The translations under genes were made by a program, and so were the position numbers. Positions 36,085 through 44,312 of a stretch of 64,000 nt of DNA are shown here, piece after piece. Numbering within the stretch: the first letter of the stretch is position 1; every line of letters begins with the position of its first letter. This stretch comes from Spinactinospora alkalitolerans. GTDB lineage: Bacteria; Actinomycetota; Actinomycetes; Streptosporangiales; Streptosporangiaceae. The notes beneath the pieces were generated by a model. The model was not told the DNA's origin. It worked only from the letters and a program-made list of their open reading frames with translations, and searched no databases. The stretch covers positions 62,001-126,000 of the forward strand of contig NZ_JACCCC010000001.1 of the NCBI RefSeq assembly GCF_013408795.1. The letters run 5' to 3'.

Positions 36085-37398
36085 ATGGGATCTCCGGTGA
36101 CGGCGCTTCAGCGCTGGTACGCGCTGCTGCCCGCACGGGTGGTCCGGCTGCTGCCCCTGATCGGCGCGGCGGCCGTGCTGCTGACCGTGTGGGCCGGGGA
36201 TCTGGCGGACCTCCTCGACGCGCCGCCCTCCGCAGGGGAGCCGGATCCGATGCCCCGGTGGGCGCGGGCGCTGCCGCTCGTCTCGGGCGCGGTCGCGGCG
36301 GCGGCGGCCCTGTCGGCGCTGGCGCCGCGCGCCGGCCGCGGGTGGACCGCCGCGGTCGGCATCGGGACGTGCGTCCTCGTGTCGGGGACCACGGTCGTGC
36401 TGTGGACGCTGCCCAAGGGCGGCTTCGGCTTCTCCTTCAGCGTGGCGGAGGGGGCGGCGCTGCTGCTCGTCGCCAATCTGGTCGCCTACCGCTGCGGGCC
36501 GGTCCCCGTCGCCGTTGCGGCCGTGCTCGCTCCGCTGGCCGTGGTCACCAACGACTGGCGCATGCCCAGCGAGTGGTGGTACCGGCCCGAACCGCTGGAG
36601 CAGGTCGAGCAGGTGGCCTCGCTCGCCTTCGTCTTCATCGGCCCCGGCTGCTACCTGCGATGGCGGGCCGCGCAAGGGCGCGCACAGGCCGAACAGGTCC
36701 GCAGGGAGGAACGGCTGAAGATCTCGCGCGAACTCCACGACGTGGTGGCCCACCAGGTCACCGGCATGGTGGTGCAGGTGCAGACGCTGCGCTACTTCGC
36801 CGAGACCGAGCCGGAACGGGTCGCCACCGCGCTGCCGGCGATCGAAGAGGCCGGAGCCACCGCGCTGACATCCATGCGGCGCATGGTGCGCATCCTGCGC
36901 GAGGCCGACGGCGGCGCGTCCGAGGCACCGGACCCCGCCGCGGGGCTGCTCGCGCTGGAGCGGCCGGGCCACATCGGGCGGCCCAGGGTCGAGGTGCGCC
37001 TGCCGGACGACCTCGCGGGGACGGGCGCCGAGGTGGGCGCGGCCCTGGTCAGGATCGCCCAGGAAGGGGTCACCAACGCGCTCCGGCACGCCCACGGGGC
37101 GACCCTGGTGACCATCGAGGTGGCCCGTGCGTCGGGAACGGTCGTCCTCGACGTGCGCGACAACGGGCAGCGCCGCGGCGTCTTCCGGAGCGAAGGGGCG
37201 GGCTACGGGCTCATCGGAGTCGAGGAGCGTGCCCGGCTGCTCGGCGGCTCGTGCACCTCCGGCCAGATGCGCGAAGGCCCCGGCTGGCGGCTGTCCGCCG
37301 AACTCCCGCTGGCCGAATCCGACGCCGGGGGACCCGGCAGCGGGGACCGCGCGGTGCCGGTGCCGCAGGCGGAGGAAGAAGGAGGGCTCCGACGATGA
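36085..37398 (+). CDS. NarL-type sensor histidine kinase
   Basis: 437 residues. Four to five N-terminal spans (to about residue 190) are followed by a coiled linker. The HisKA_3 phosphoacceptor KISRELHDVVAHQVTGMVV has its His near residue 218. The ATPase domain has IAQEGVTNALRHAHGA and VRDNGQ. The stop overlaps the ATG of its response regulator (ATGA), but that regulator is cut by an integrated element after eight codons. Its rebuilt form starts 9.4 kb away. The input signal is unknown. Confidence 0.92.
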   Translation: MGSPVTALQRWYALLPARVVRLLPLIGAAAVLLTVWAGDLADLLDAPPSAGEPDPMPRWARALPLVSGAVAAAAALSALAPRAGRGWTAAVGIGTCVLVSGTTVVLWTLPKGGFGFSFSVAEGAALLLVANLVAYRCGPVPVAVAAVLAPLAVVTNDWRMPSEWWYRPEPLEQVEQVASLAFVFIGPGCYLRWRAAQGRAQAEQVRREERLKISRELHDVVAHQVTGMVVQVQTLRYFAETEPERVATALPAIEEAGATALTSMRRMVRILREADGGASEAPDPAAGLLALERPGHIGRPRVEVRLPDDLAGTGAEVGAALVRIAQEGVTNALRHAHGATLVTIEVARASGTVVLDVRDNGQRRGVFRSEGAGYGLIGVEERARLLGGSCTSGQMREGPGWRLSAELPLAESDAGGPGSGDRAVPVPQAEEEGGLRR

Positions 37399-37514
37399 CG
37401 ATCCGGGTGCTGCTGGCCGAGGAGGCCAGGACACATGCACACTTAGTGCGTGACCTGGGTAAACGGTTCATAGGATCACAACATGGACAGCAGCACGGGG
37501 CCGCGAGAGGTTGA
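37395..37514 (+). pseudogene. 5' stump of the interrupted response-regulator gene
   Basis: ATG 37395 overlaps the kinase stop and reads MTIRVLLAE, the normal start of a NarL-type regulator. It then runs into the element (EARTHAHLVRD) and stops at 37512-37514, giving 39 residues. The rest of the gene resumes at 46848. The stump has no receiver domain. Confidence 0.85.
37416..37423 (+). other. attL core of the integrated element
   Basis: GCCGAGGA here recurs at 46848-46855. Host sequence (CGGGTGCTGCTG) lies to the left and element sequence (GGCCAGGACACATGCACAC) to the right. Confidence 0.75.
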
Positions 37515-39048
37515 CCTCTACGTCCGTAAGAGCAAGCTTGTGCGCGGATACCGGCAGGAACTGAGCACGGACGCGCAAGAGGAACAGGGCCGACGTTGGG
37601 CAGCCCGTGAGGGCTACACGGTGCGCAAGGTTTGGAAGGACATTGCGTCCGGCTTCAAGGACGTTGAGCGGGCCGACTTCGACCGCGCGCTAGCCGCACT
37701 CGCGAACGGGGAAGTTCCCGCCCTGTGGGCGTACGCCATCGACCGGTTCAGCCGCAAGGGAGCGGCAGACCTGTTGCAGGTGATCGGTAAGGCTCGCGTT
37801 GTGTTCGACATGGACGGGCTTGACTCCAACGAAGCGCGTGACCGCCGGTGGATCATCAACCGGGCCGAGGAAGCGCGGGAGTACTCCGAGAACCTCTCGC
37901 GCCGCGTCAAGGACACCAAGGACCGGCAGCGCGACGCGGGCCGGTGGGTGGCCGCCCGTCCCCCGTGGGGATACGTCGTGTCGCGTGACCGCGTGCTGTC
38001 CCCGGACGAGACTCCGGCCGCTCCGGGGATGCCGTCCCGTGCCGACGTGGTCCGGGAGATGTTCCGCCGTGTGGCTGTAGAGGGAGCGTCCACGCGGGAC
38101 CTTGTCCGTTGGCTGGACGGGGCCGGAGTGCCGTCCCCCGGTGGGGCCCGGTGGCAGTACAGCGCCGTACACGGCATGCTCAAGCATCCTGCGTACGCCG
38201 GTTGGCAAGTCCAGGTCACGGACAAGGGCCGTAGGGCCATTCACCGCGACGCGTCCGGTAAGCGCGTCCGTCTGCGCGACGCGGAGAACAACCCCGTGCC
38301 CGGACTGGTCACCGACGCCATGCAGCGCGACGCGCTAGCCGCGTTCCAAGGGCTCAAGGTGGGTCGACCTGTTCCCGCGAACGACGGCAAGCGAAACACG
38401 CGCGCTAAGCATCTGGTGACGGGCCTTGCCCGTTGCGGCGGCTGTGGCCGCTCCATGCCGTTCCAAGGACGGTCATACGCGTGTCAGGCCACGCTAGGGG
38501 GCCGCTCGTGTGGCGCGCGGGCATCGGTGCGCGCGGACAAGTTGGAGGAGTACGTGTTTCGCGCGTGGGTGGCACGGCTCACCAACGCGGAACCGGGTGA
38601 CCCGCTGTTGCACGTCGTGTCACAGCGCTGGACGGCCCTTGTGAAGCCGGAGGAGACGGAAGAGGAGGCCGCCGCGCGTGCCTCGCTCCGGGCCGCTGAG
38701 AAGGACCTAGAGCGGCTGCTACAGGACCGGCAGAGCGGCGTTTATGACGGTCCCGCGCGGCGCTATTTCGGTCCGATGCTGCAAGAGGCGACGGACGCGG
38801 TAGAGGCCGCTAAGGCAGAACTGTCCCGCTGGGAGTCGTCCCCATCCCTGGACTTGCCGTTCCTGAGCGGCGACGACGCAACGATCTACGAAGCGTGGAA
38901 CGCCGCTGAACTCCCGATGAAGCGGGATCTACTCCGGCTTGCGATCAACTGCGTGACCGTGGTCAAGGCACCGCGGCAAGGCATTCGGTTCAACGGTGAC
39001 GAACGCGTGCGTATCGAGTGGGCCGACCACGACACGGCCGACGCCTAG
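37483..39048 (+). CDS. int: large serine recombinase (integrase)
   Basis: 521 residues. The resolvase domain starts VDLYVRKSKL with the nucleophile at Ser17 and contains FSRKGAADLL. A recombinase domain (PPWGYVV, RWLDGAGVPSP) follows. Then comes a zinc ribbon from about residue 313 (ARCGGCGRSMPF and CQATLGGRSCGA, four cysteines). A coiled-coil (EEEAAARASLRAAEKDLERL) precedes the C-terminus, the part that controls direction. It would integrate the element at attB in the response-regulator gene, and excise it if a directionality factor is present; none is recognised. The gene begins 60 bases inside attL, the usual place. Confidence 0.95.
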   Translation: MDSSTGPREVDLYVRKSKLVRGYRQELSTDAQEEQGRRWAAREGYTVRKVWKDIASGFKDVERADFDRALAALANGEVPALWAYAIDRFSRKGAADLLQVIGKARVVFDMDGLDSNEARDRRWIINRAEEAREYSENLSRRVKDTKDRQRDAGRWVAARPPWGYVVSRDRVLSPDETPAAPGMPSRADVVREMFRRVAVEGASTRDLVRWLDGAGVPSPGGARWQYSAVHGMLKHPAYAGWQVQVTDKGRRAIHRDASGKRVRLRDAENNPVPGLVTDAMQRDALAAFQGLKVGRPVPANDGKRNTRAKHLVTGLARCGGCGRSMPFQGRSYACQATLGGRSCGARASVRADKLEEYVFRAWVARLTNAEPGDPLLHVVSQRWTALVKPEETEEEAAARASLRAAEKDLERLLQDRQSGVYDGPARRYFGPMLQEATDAVEAAKAELSRWESSPSLDLPFLSGDDATIYEAWNAAELPMKRDLLRLAINCVTVVKAPRQGIRFNGDERVRIEWADHDTADA

Positions 39049-39189
39049 CCAACCCCGTCCGCCCTCCGGGCCCCGGTGTCCCTTCGCGGGATGCCGGAGC
39101 CCGTCCTCGTGGGCCCCGGCGTGCCGGCGAACGGACACGCGTGGCTACCGCGCCACCACGGCGAGTGTGTGCGCGGCCCTCCGCACCTC

Positions 39190-39370
39190 TCGCGGCCGGA
39201 GCGCCCGCCCTGCGCATCTGCCCCATGGGGCAATTTTTGCCCCATGACTGAACTGGGAAAACAGGGGGTTTGGGGCAAATCGTCATCTACTTTTGAAAGT
39301 CTCCTTATATATATAGAAGGTTTTGTCTAAGGGGAAGAAATTTGCCCCACCCTACGGCGGGGCCGGAGCC
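39190..39370 (+). repeat. nested inverted-repeat module 1 of the element
   Basis: The palindrome TGCCCCATGGGGCA (39219-39232) is followed by TTTTTGCCCCAT. The arms TGGGGCAAAT (39271-39280) and ATTTGCCCCA (39340-39349) then enclose an AT-rich 59-base core that includes CCTTATATATATAGAAGG. It is related to module 2 throughout, but every arm uses GCCCC/GGGGC words. It could be a replication origin, repressor array or structured RNA. Confidence 0.6.
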
Positions 39371-39454
39371 CTAGCCCGCGAGGGAACGGGAGCGCGATAG
39401 GCGCATGCGGTTACCTAGGCGTTACGGGTCATGTGCGCGGCCACCCTCGCGCCC

Positions 39455-39650
39455 CTCGCGGCGGGAGCGCCCGCCGTGCGGATCTGCCGTGAGCGGCAAA
39501 AATGAGGGGTCCCCAGTTCCCGGGCTAAACTGCGACGATGCTGTGAGAGCGGCAAATCTGGTCTCTCAAGACTTTCCTATCTAGTAAGGGAGGTTTTGTC
39601 AGAGAGGTAAAAATCTGCCGCTTCCCACGGCGGGGACCGGAGCCGCTTTC
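39455..39650 (+). repeat. nested inverted-repeat module 2 of the element
   Basis: Same order as module 1: a GGAGCGCCCGCC lead-in, TGCCG-N4-CGGCA (39485-39498), the arms AGCGGCA (39548-39554) and TGCCGCT (39616-39622) around a 61-base AT-rich core, CCTATCTAGTAAGG and AGGTTTTGTC, then CCACGGCGGGG. The arm words differ from module 1 but stay complementary within the module. Confidence 0.6.
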
Positions 39651-40081
39651 TCCGACGGCCCGCGGGTCGGTTCTGCCCGCGTTGTGGGCCCTCCGGGGCC
39701 GCGGGCCGGACTCCGCGGCCAGGGGCCGCACCGTTCGCGGCTCTGCGGCCGTCTCGCGGGCGCGTGGGGGATGCTCCGGCCTTCTCTCGCGAACCGTCCC
39801 CGGAGGGGCGAGGGGGGTGCTATGCGGCTGCACGGCCACAAGGTAGCCGTGAGAGGGCGAGTGAGGGCACTCTGGTAGTCGGCTAAGGTTCGCCGATTCT
39901 GGGCTCTCTGTGTTGATCATGTGGCTTCTGTGCTGTCGACGCGGCCGCTCTCGCGCCTTCACGCGCCGCCGCTGGCCTCCCTGCCCACGACGCGGGACGG
40001 CGACGGGGTCGTCCGCTGACCGCGATGGGTGACGCCCGGGGGCCGATTCGTGCCTTCCTGCGCCTTGCTTACCCCGCCGTC

Positions 40082-40176
40082 CGCCGTGCTTGCGCCCGGA
40101 GCAGCCGCGTATAAGCCCCCGAAGGACAAGCCGTGAGGGGCTTATACGCGGCTGCTCCGGGCGCTGGCGCACGGCG
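40082..40176. repeat. 28-bp perfect inverted repeat (large hairpin) of the element
   Basis: Arms 40092-40119 (starting GCGCCCGGAGCAGCCGCG) and 40137-40164 are perfectly complementary over 28 bases, with a 17-base spacer. After small unpaired gaps the stem extends by CGCCGTGC (40082-40089) and GCACGGCG (40169-40176). No T-run follows, so a plain terminator is less likely than an origin, transfer or packaging structure. It lies 50 bases before the first gene after the integrase. Confidence 0.7.
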
Positions 40177-40226
40177 TCCGGCGGGGCGGCGCGTTCGCCC
40201 TGGTCAACGACTTGAAGGGAGTACCT

Positions 40227-40679
40227 ATGCAGCACCCCACGTGGCTCCGCGCCCCCGCGTCCTACATGTGGAACTTTGATGGCGACATGGTTCAGGCGCA
40301 CAGCGTGTGGAAGCACGCGGTGCGGCTGTACTGCAAGCAGCACAACGTGTCCGCAGGCGACGTGTTCGCGGACGGCCCGGAGGGGCCGGGAGGACTGCCC
40401 GGTCGCTACCCCGCGCACTCCCCGGACCCATGGCGAGAGCACCCGCTTGACTCGGATTGGGAATGGCCTGACCCCGAGCTGCACGCGGAAGCGCTCCGCC
40501 TTGCGAAGCTCGAGACCGAACGGCGGATCGCGCGGGTCGGCTACGACCTGGCGGGCGAGTTCCGGGCCGAGAAGCGGCAGACGACCAAGGGCGCACGCAG
40601 GCGGCTCGCCCCCGGTGCGCCGCGGCCGCGGCCATCTGGCACCGGACGCAAGCGCGTGCCTTTGCAGCGCGCCTCCTAA
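40227..40679 (+). CDS. hypothetical protein of the element
   Basis: 150 residues from ATG 40227 with GAAGGGA upstream. It is rich in Trp/His in the first half (MQHPTWLRAPASYMWNFD, WEWPDPELHAEALRL). A charged helix (AKLETERRIARVGYDLAG) and a basic, Pro-rich tail (KGARRRLAPGAPRPRPSGTG) suggest nucleic-acid binding. No family is recognised. It follows the large inverted repeat and ends well before a terminator. A role in replication or packaging is possible but unproven. Confidence 0.65.
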   Translation: MQHPTWLRAPASYMWNFDGDMVQAHSVWKHAVRLYCKQHNVSAGDVFADGPEGPGGLPGRYPAHSPDPWREHPLDSDWEWPDPELHAEALRLAKLETERRIARVGYDLAGEFRAEKRQTTKGARRRLAPGAPRPRPSGTGRKRVPLQRAS

Positions 40680-40902
40680 TCGCGACACGCCCGGGAGTCC
40701 GAGTGCCACCCTGCCTGATTTGGGCGAACACCTGGACGCCATTCACGTAACAAGGACGCGTGGTGACGCGTTCTCCCTCGTGGGGTGACGGTGGTCCCCG
40801 GGAGGTAGTCGGAGACGGCTGCCCCCGGGTGCGCTTCACTCCCGCGCAGGACGGCCCGGCATGGCCGTGACACCGATGATGATCTTCCCGCTTGCGCGGG
40901 AC

Positions 40903-40980
40903 GGGGGCCGCTGGCCCGGTAGAACGATGGGTGATGCCGCACCCTCGTTTCCCGGATCAGCGGCCCCCTTTTCTCATTTC
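40903..40980 (+). terminator. intrinsic terminator
   Basis: GGGGGCCGCTG (40903-40913) pairs with CAGCGGCCCCC (40958-40968), followed by TTTTCTCATTT. The loop is 44 bases. It ends the transcript of the upstream hypothetical gene. The rest of the 433-base gap (40680-41112) shows no supported gene and could hold a packaging site. Confidence 0.65.
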
Positions 40981-41112
40981 CCGCGACTCGCGGACAGACC
41001 CCGCCAGGTTCTTCCCTTCCCTGGTGGCCGCGCACCCCGGTCGAGCAGCCGCGTCGGGCCGCTCCCGGGGGTGCGCACTAGCAGATACACGCCGATCACC
41101 CTCGGAGGACCC

Positions 41113-41331
41113 ATGGAAAAGCTCATTGAGCAGACCGTCACCGATCTGCCGCTGACGGATAAGCGCATCGCGCGCAGCGTGGCCCGCCGCGAAGCGGCCC
41201 ACGGGCCGCACAAGATGCGCGCGGAGCTGATCACCAACACCGTCGCGGTTGAAGGCGTCGACGGCGACGCGGCGGGTGTGATCCGCCGTGAGATTCCCGT
41301 CCTGTACGGCGTCATCGGGGGTGCGCGATGA
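41113..41331 (+). CDS. small hypothetical protein of the element
   Basis: 72 residues from ATG 41113 with a strong GGAGG 5 bases upstream. It is a mixed, soluble-looking protein (MEKLIEQTVTDLPLTDKRIA) without a recognised domain. Its stop overlaps the ATG of the scaffold-like gene (ATGA), placing it first in the head-gene operon. An in-frame extension back to 40861 spans the terminator and is rejected. Confidence 0.6.
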   Translation: MEKLIEQTVTDLPLTDKRIARSVARREAAHGPHKMRAELITNTVAVEGVDGDAAGVIRREIPVLYGVIGGAR

Positions 41332-41807
41332 GCGATGAGACGACCCCTCGCGAGGAAGCGACGGCCGACGTTTCCGCGGGCGAGATGGCCGACGGCCCCC
41401 AGGACGCCAGCAAGGCGCGGCGGGAAGCGCAGGGACTACGGACACGGCTCCGGGAGGCTGAAGCGGCCCTAGAGGCCGCACAGAGCCGTCTAGAGGCTAT
41501 GCAGCGCGCGGAGGTGACGCGGCTCGCTGGCGAGCACCTGGCGGACGGGGCCGACTTGTTCGTCGGTGGCGATGTCGAGATGGCGTCGCTGCTTGCCGAC
41601 GACGGCACTGTCAACGCCGAAGCGGTCGCCGAAGCCGCTAAGCGCGTGGTGGAGCAGCGGCCGCACTGGGCAGCCCCGACGCGCTACGACGGCCCGATGA
41701 CGCGCACCCACAAGCCGAGGGAGTTCGGACACCTGAAGTCCAGCCGCGATCCCAACAATGAAGGGGGCGGGCGCACCTGGACGGAAGCGTTCCGCCAGGT
41801 GCGTTGA
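41328..41807 (+). CDS. scaffold-like coiled-coil protein
   Basis: 159 residues. An acidic N-terminus is followed by a long heptad-like helix (about 28-65, LRTRLREAEAALEAAQSRLE), then an ordered region ending in a basic, Gly-rich tail. Size, coiled coil and position just before the capsid gene fit a phage scaffolding protein, which guides capsid assembly when the capsid lacks its own delta domain. No sequence family is certain. Confidence 0.65.
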   Translation: MSDETTPREEATADVSAGEMADGPQDASKARREAQGLRTRLREAEAALEAAQSRLEAMQRAEVTRLAGEHLADGADLFVGGDVEMASLLADDGTVNAEAVAEAAKRVVEQRPHWAAPTRYDGPMTRTHKPREFGHLKSSRDPNNEGGGRTWTEAFRQVR

Positions 41808-41922
41808 CCCCCGCGAACCAAGACTTCCGGCCGTCGTTGCGCCTGCCCTGGTGCGGCGGCGACGGCCGACCCCGGACCCTGGCGGTCCACCCAATTCCGA
41901 TGCCCGGAGCAGAGGAGTCCTT

Positions 41923-41943
41923 TTGACCAATAACAACACCTAA
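41923..41943 (+). CDS. possible six-codon leader peptide before the capsid gene
   Basis: GAGGAG (41912-41917) precedes TTG-ACC-AAT-AAC-AAC-ACC-TAA. The stop runs into AAAGGAG, the ribosome site of the capsid gene. This would couple ribosome arrival to capsid translation. It may be chance. Confidence 0.3.
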   Translation: MTNNNT

Positions 41944-41955
41944 AGGAGATCCATC

Positions 41956-42801
41956 ATGGATAGCGCGGTAAACGCCGCTCTGCTCAAGCCGGAGCAGGTC
42001 AACGCCCTTGTTGTTCAGCCCTTCGTAGACGCGGCGACGGCCACGCAGATTGGCAACGTCGTTCGCGTCGACGCCCCCGAATTTCGCATTCCCGTCCTGA
42101 CCGACGACGTCGACGGGGCGTGGACCGCCGAGGGCGCAGATATTCCGCTGAGCAACATGGCGACTGAGGAAGTCGTCGTGATTCCCCGCAAGGTAGCCGC
42201 CCTTGCTCGCGTCACGAACGAGCTGGTCATGGATAGCGAGGTTGACTCACTTAACGCTGTGGGTGCGTCGATGGTGCGCGATCTGGCCCGCAAGGTTGAC
42301 GCGGCCCTGTTCACCGAGGTCACCGGCGCGCCGGCGGGGCTTGCGCAGGCGCACACCTCGGGGACGCTGTCCGTCATCACCGGTACCGAGCTGATCAACA
42401 CCGACCTGTTCGAGCAAGCGGTAAGCGTCGCGGCCACCGAGGGCGCGACCACCACCGCGTTTGTGACGTCGCCCGCTACCGCCCTGCGACTGGCGGAGCT
42501 CAAGGCCGGTGACGGCTCCAACGTCCCACTGTTGGGCGCGGACGCGACGATGGCCGCGCGCAAGCAGGTTGCTGGTGTGCCGCTGCACGTGAACCGCTAC
42601 GTGCCTCAGGACGTGATTTATGCGATCCCGCAGGAGCTGCTGTACATCGTGCTCCGCCAGGGTACGACGGTCGCACTGAGCCGCGACGTGTACTTCGGCT
42701 CCGACTCCGTTGGAGTCCGCGCGATCATGCGTGTCGGTTTCGGGATTCCACACCCGAAGGCAGTTGTCCGCATCGAGCTGCCCGCCGAGGTTGCCGCGTA
42801 G
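41956..42801 (+). CDS. HK97-fold phage major capsid protein
   Basis: 281 residues from ATG 41956 with AAAGGAG 7 bases upstream. It matches the compact HK97-type capsid family: early VVQPFVDAATATQIGNVVRV, the E-loop/P-domain segment AWTAEGADIPLSNM, RKVAALARVTNELVMDSE, and the late GIPHPKAVVRIELP. No N-terminal delta/protease-cleaved region is present, which fits the separate scaffold gene and the lack of a protease gene. A shell built from it would be small or would package a short genome (inference). Confidence 0.88.
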   Translation: MDSAVNAALLKPEQVNALVVQPFVDAATATQIGNVVRVDAPEFRIPVLTDDVDGAWTAEGADIPLSNMATEEVVVIPRKVAALARVTNELVMDSEVDSLNAVGASMVRDLARKVDAALFTEVTGAPAGLAQAHTSGTLSVITGTELINTDLFEQAVSVAATEGATTTAFVTSPATALRLAELKAGDGSNVPLLGADATMAARKQVAGVPLHVNRYVPQDVIYAIPQELLYIVLRQGTTVALSRDVYFGSDSVGVRAIMRVGFGIPHPKAVVRIELPAEVAA

Positions 42802-42848
42802 CCACGCGAGTAAGGCGCGGAGCTGACCGCGTAGACGCGGAGCCAAGC

Positions 42849-42905
42849 GAGCGGAGCGGTAGAGCTACTGACTAGCGGTAGCCCTGCCGCTCCGCTCCGA
42901 TGTTT
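42849..42905 (+). terminator. hairpin after the capsid gene
   Basis: GAGCGGAGCGGTAG (42849-42862) and CTGCCGCTCCGCTC (42884-42897) pair over 14 bases with one G-T, followed by CGATGTTT. It lies 48 bases after the capsid stop. Confidence 0.6.
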
Positions 42906-43046
42906 ATGCAGGCCAGGGGGGTGACCCGCGGACCCCCTTCGAAATGCCACCGGGTGGCATACCGTGGCAGATTCCGTGAGACCTGAATAATTCCGCCGAC
43001 CCGCTGACCAGCAACGATGAAACGCGCCCCTGAGAGGAGGCGAACC

Positions 43047-43382
43047 GTGGACGAAGCCCCCAAACACCTCGGCGTATCGGGCCGCGCCCTTTACCGCGAC
43101 GTGTGCGAGGACTGGGAACTCAACGCGGCTGAACACGGACTCCTCGTGCGGCTCTGTGAGACGGCCGACGTCCTAGACCGACTCGTCGCGGAGATGCACA
43201 ACGCTCCGGTGACGACGCTTGACGGCCGCGTGAGCCCGGTAATTACGGAGTTCCGCCAGATGGCGCAGGCTTACGCACGCATTGCCGCCGCGTTGAGGCT
43301 CCCGGAGGGCGCAGACGAAACGCGGCCGCAAAGGCGCGGCATGCGAGGTACGTACGGTGTCCGCAAGGCGGTGGCCGGGTGA
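43047..43382 (+). CDS. P27-like phage terminase small subunit
   Basis: 111 residues from GTG 43047 with GAGAGGAGG upstream. The pattern LGVSGRALYRDVCEDWELN, the helix LLVRLCETADVLDRLVAEM, VTTLDGRVSPVITEFRQMAQ and IAAALRLPEG follows P27-family small terminases, which recognise the packaging site on phage DNA. No large terminase is encoded, so packaging would need the motor of a helper phage (inference). The end is basic. The next gene overlaps by four bases. Confidence 0.78.
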   Translation: MDEAPKHLGVSGRALYRDVCEDWELNAAEHGLLVRLCETADVLDRLVAEMHNAPVTTLDGRVSPVITEFRQMAQAYARIAAALRLPEGADETRPQRRGMRGTYGVRKAVAG

Positions 43383-43624
43383 AGCGCACACGGCCGCCCT
43401 CCCGCGAACTGCCCACGTGGGGCGCGGACGTGAACGCGGCCTATTGGGACCCGGACCCGACCCGCGCCTATCGCGTGTGGTGTGCGGCTCTGGGTTGCTG
43501 GGAGTCCGATATCGGGATCGATCAGTACCACGCGATCAAGGCCGGGGAGTCGACGCCGTTCGCAGAACGGAAACCGCCGTCGGCCGCGTTCATCCGACGC
43601 GCGCGGAGAAAGGCCGATCTATGA
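43379..43624 (+). CDS. small hypothetical protein of the element
   Basis: 81 residues, GTG 43379 overlapping the terminase stop (GTGA). It contains several Trp/Tyr (LPTWGADVNAAYWDPDP, RVWCAALGCWESD) and a basic C-terminus. No family is recognised. Operon position suggests a head or packaging accessory role. Confidence 0.6.
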   Translation: MKRTRPPSRELPTWGADVNAAYWDPDPTRAYRVWCAALGCWESDIGIDQYHAIKAGESTPFAERKPPSAAFIRRARRKADL

Positions 43625-43902
43625 GAGCGCGTAAACGCCAGGAGCCCATCCCGTACTACGTCCGCACGCTACACCCGGCATTTCAATACGACCCCGACGA
43701 TATTGTGACCCGCTACTTCGGGGCCCTCGCAGCACGCGAAATCTGGCAGGAACGAACGGGAATCGACCCGAGTGACGACGCGGGCGAGCCGCTCCCCGAA
43801 TCAGAAGACCCGCCAGCGGAATTGGTAGCGGCCGCCGCGGAACGCGCGAAAAGGCGCGCGGCGGAGCTTGCCGAGTTGAAGGCTACGGGCGCGTGCCGCT
43901 GA
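43621..43902 (+). CDS. small hypothetical protein of the element
   Basis: 93 residues, ATG 43621 overlapping the previous stop. An ordered N-terminal half (PYYVRTLHPAFQYDPDDIV) is followed by an acidic linker and a charged helix (AAAERAKRRAAELAELK). No family is recognised. Confidence 0.6.
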   Translation: MRARKRQEPIPYYVRTLHPAFQYDPDDIVTRYFGALAAREIWQERTGIDPSDDAGEPLPESEDPPAELVAAAAERAKRRAAELAELKATGACR

Positions 43903-43979
43903 CCTTGCCGCCGTGTCGTTCCGGCCCCGCGAATTACCGCCCGGCATTCCGCGAATTACTACCAAGAGGAGAAACCGCC

Positions 43980-44312
43980 ATGTCCGACTTTACGCCGTTT
44001 CAGTGTGCCGCTTGCGCTGCGCAGGCCCTCACCGAAATTGCCGGGGGCGACCCGGAGGAAGCCGTTCGGGGCGGATACTCTCCGGACGACCCCCGCGCGA
44101 ACACGCTCGTTCTGTGCAGCGCACTCCTTGACGAACTCACCGACGCCGCGCACTCCGCGATTGCAGAGGATGGTAGGGACGCGTTCCACGACGCCATGTC
44201 GGACCGCGACCAGGTGATCATCGTTCACGCTGACGCGCTCCGCGACGGGGAGTATGCGGCCGCCGTGTGGATGCACATTGCGACGCGCGACGCGGAGGGG
44301 GTAGCTGTGTGA
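43980..44312 (+). CDS. small acidic hypothetical protein of the element
   Basis: 110 residues from ATG 43980 with AAGAGGAG upstream; a longer version from 43893 is rejected because of this ribosome site. It is strongly acidic and carries a Cys pair (FQCAACAAQALTEIAGG). Family unknown. The stop overlaps the GTG of the HNH gene (GTGTGA). Confidence 0.6.
   Translation: MSDFTPFQCAACAAQALTEIAGGDPEEAVRGGYSPDDPRANTLVLCSALLDELTDAAHSAIAEDGRDAFHDAMSDRDQVIIVHADALRDGEYAAAVWMHIATRDAEGVAV

Noticed and set aside
39525-39918. Leftward reading frame in the element starting near 39918 (MINTESPESANLSRLPEC...)
   Set aside because: Low-complexity Arg/Pro/Glu composition, no ribosome site, and it runs through inverted-repeat module 2.
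40861-41331. N-terminal extension of the 72-residue element protein
   Set aside because: It would read through an intrinsic terminator; ATG 41113 has a strong GGAGG.
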